A DNA stretch of 23,841 nt from an uncultured Flavobacteriales bacterium (GTDB taxonomy: Bacteria > Bacteroidota > Bacteroidia > Flavobacteriales > UBA1820). The notes beneath the pieces are model-generated. The model had not been told where the DNA came from. It was given only the letters and a program-made list of their open reading frames with translations, and did not search any database. Shown in pieces: positions 22,362 through 23,841 of the stretch. How positions within the stretch are numbered: the first letter of the stretch is position 1; each line of letters starts with the position of its first letter. Made by a program: the position numbers and the translations under genes. Location of the stretch: contig CAUHQV010000032.1 of NCBI GenBank assembly GCA_959608625.1, positions 1 through 23,841 on the forward strand. The letters are read 5' to 3'.

Positions 22362-23841
22362 TCAGGCTTTCTCCTGTCCGTCTGCATTGCTCCAATTCTC
22401 GGAAGCGAGGCGGCGGTACGAATTGTAGCGCCACTTGGCATTGGCCTGGGTAGCGGCGAACAGTTCGTCGGCTTCGGCGGGGAACGCTTTCTTGAGCGAA
22501 GAGAAGCGGATCTCGTCCATGATATAGTCGTTGAACTTGTCCCAGTTGGGCTCCTTGCTGTCGAGGGAGAAAGGATTTTTCCCGTCCTCTTCCAACAGCG
22601 GATTGTAGCGATACAAGTGCCAGTATCCGCATTCCACAGCTTCTTTTTCGACTTGCTGGGAATTGGTCAGGCCCTGTTTGATACCGTGGTTGATACACGG
22701 GGAGTACGCGATGATCAGCGACGGTCCGTCATAGGCTTCGGCCTCTTTCATGGCCTTGAGGAGCTGATTGTTGTTAGCTCCCATAGCCACCTGTGCCACA
22801 TATACGTAGCCGTAAGACATGGCCATCATACCGAGGTCTTTCTTGCGCACGCGTTTACCGGAGGTGGCGAACTTAGCCACGGCGCCGAGCGGGGTCGATT
22901 TGGACGACTGTCCGCCCGTATTGGAGTAAACCTCCGTATCGAGTACCAGTACGTTCACATTTTCCCCGGAAGCCAACACGTGGTCCAGACCTCCGTAACC
23001 GATATCGTATGCCCATCCGTCGCCACCGACGATCCACTGGGAACGTTTTACCAGGTAATCCTTCAACACGGCGATCTCCTTACACTGGGGGCATCCGCAG
23101 GATTCCACCAAAGGAACGATCTTCTGTGCCAAAACAGCCGTCTCAGCAGCGCTCTTGCGGTTCTGTATCCACTGGGGGAACAGCTCCTTGGCCTCTGCGG
23201 GGCAGGAAGGATTTTCCATGGCCTCCTTCATCAACTGTTCGATGCGGTCGCGCATCCGCTCGCTGCCCAGGTGCATACCCAAGCCGAACTCGGCGTTGTC
23301 CTCGAACAGGGAGTTGGCCCACGCCGGGCCCTGTCCTTCTATATTGCAGGTATACGGGGACGAGGGGAATGAACCGGAATAGATCGAAGAGCAACCCGTC
23401 GCATTGGCCACCAACATATGGTCCCCGAAAAGCTGGGTCATCAGCCGGACGTAAGGCGTCTCGCCGCAACCGGCGCAGGCACCCGAGAACTCGAAGAGAG
23501 GTTGGGAAAACTGGCTGTTCTTCACGTTTTGAGTCTTGTCTACCAAATGGCTCTTGTATCCTACCTTTTCGTGCAGGTACTCGAACACGCTCTGCATCTG
23601 TACCATCTGGTCGAGAGGCTTCATCACCAGGGATTTTTCCTTGGTCGGGCACACTTCTACGCAGTTGTTGCAGCCGGTGCAGTCCAGCGGGCTCACCTGG
23701 ATGCGGAAACGGTATTCCTTGAGCGAACCCACGGCCTGTTTGGTCTCGATGCCTTCGGGCAGCTTGCTGGCTTCCTCTTCGGTGAGCAGGAACGGGCGTA
23801 TCGCAGCGTGGGGGCACACGTAGGCGCACTGGTTACACTGG
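22362..23841 (-). CDS. nifJ: Pyruvate:ferredoxin (flavodoxin) oxidoreductase, C-terminal part
   Basis: PFOR oxidises pyruvate and CoA to acetyl-CoA and CO2, reducing ferredoxin; it is a cytosolic enzyme of anaerobes. Only the last 492 or so residues are in the window; the frame is open to the right edge and family members have nearly 1200 residues. It begins inside the first 4Fe-4S motif (CNQCAYVCPH), followed by the second (CTGCNNCVEVCP). Next come FSGACAGCGETPYVRL with further cluster cysteines and NATGCSSIYSGSFPSSPY. The thiamine-diphosphate site is GGDGWAYDIGYGGLDHVLAS with LDTEVYSNTGGQSSKSTPLG. This is the single-chain type. The apparent start at GTG 23817-23819 is internal. A terminator follows the gene. 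Confidence 0.97.
   Translation of the reverse strand, partial: QCNQCAYVCPHAAIRPFLLTEEEASKLPEGIETKQAVGSLKEYRFRIQVSPLDCTGCNNCVEVCPTKEKSLVMKPLDQMVQMQSVFEYLHEKVGYKSHLVDKTQNVKNSQFSQPLFEFSGACAGCGETPYVRLMTQLFGDHMLVANATGCSSIYSGSFPSSPYTCNIEGQGPAWANSLFEDNAEFGLGMHLGSERMRDRIEQLMKEAMENPSCPAEAKELFPQWIQNRKSAAETAVLAQKIVPLVESCGCPQCKEIAVLKDYLVKRSQWIVGGDGWAYDIGYGGLDHVLASGENVNVLVLDTEVYSNTGGQSSKSTPLGAVAKFATSGKRVRKKDLGMMAMSYGYVYVAQVAMGANNNQLLKAMKEAEAYDGPSLIIAYSPCINHGIKQGLTNSQQVEKEAVECGYWHLYRYNPLLEEDGKNPFSLDSKEPNWDKFNDYIMDEIRFSSLKKAFPAEADELFAATQANAKWRYNSYRRLASENWSNADGQEKA

Noticed and set aside
1..23841. CRISPR arrays, rRNA genes, toxin-antitoxin pairs or phage structural genes
   Set aside because: I looked for spaced repeats and familiar gene sets on both strands and saw none in this window.

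Overview
The window is chromosomal DNA from an anaerobic member of the Bacteroidetes, most likely order Bacteroidales. Three things point there. Promoters repeatedly match the phylum's TTTG (-33) / TAnnTTTG (-7) pattern rather than TTGACA/TATAAT. The nuo operon has the ten-gene layout nuoA-B-CD-H-I-J-K-L-M-N with no NADH-dehydrogenase genes (nuoE, F, G). There is also a large Oar-like TonB-dependent receptor and a pyruvate:ferredoxin oxidoreductase. I cannot name the genus from the sequence alone.

Layout, left to right. At 1-97 (minus) is the 5' end of an unidentified gene that runs off the window, preceded by an AraC-family regulator (125-964). A broken tyrosine-recombinase relic (1198-1611) lies just downstream of a tRNA-Ser(CGA) gene (1858-1942), followed by a membrane-anchored TerB/DnaJ-domain protein (2008-2727). 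The nuo operon (2863-12955, minus) fills the next 10 kb, with a promoter near 13079-13107 and a terminator near 2799-2829. A small unidentified gene (13204-13545, minus) comes next, with an unusual promoter region, then gltX (13807-15327, minus) and the TonB-dependent receptor (15484-18771, minus). A divergent intergenic region separates the receptor from kbl (19139-20335, plus) and a small lipoprotein gene (20374-20820, plus). Convergent to these is a YeiH-family transporter gene (20889-22148, minus). The right edge holds the C-terminal part of pyruvate:ferredoxin oxidoreductase (22362-23841, minus, cut by the window).

How the genes may work together: PFOR makes reduced ferredoxin from pyruvate. 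A complex I without the NADH-oxidising module is expected to take electrons from ferredoxin or a similar low-potential carrier and pass them to quinone while pumping ions. Kbl turns 2-amino-3-ketobutyrate plus CoA into glycine and acetyl-CoA, the second step of threonine breakdown. The other genes are housekeeping (gltX, tRNA-Ser) or envelope functions.

The most interesting signal lies between the small gene at 13204-13545 and gltX. A perfect 12-bp inverted repeat (13570-13581 and 13665-13676), with a core resembling the ACGTNCGT-type repeats of Bacteroides fragilis invertible promoters, encloses 83 bp. A TTTG -33 element inside sits 19 bp from a -7-like element in the right arm. Inverting the segment would place the same TTTG 19 bp from the perfect TACGTTTG -7 overlapping the left arm, pointing at the small gene. 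This is what a phase-variable on/off promoter would look like, here seen in the OFF orientation. It is an inference from sequence and has not been demonstrated.
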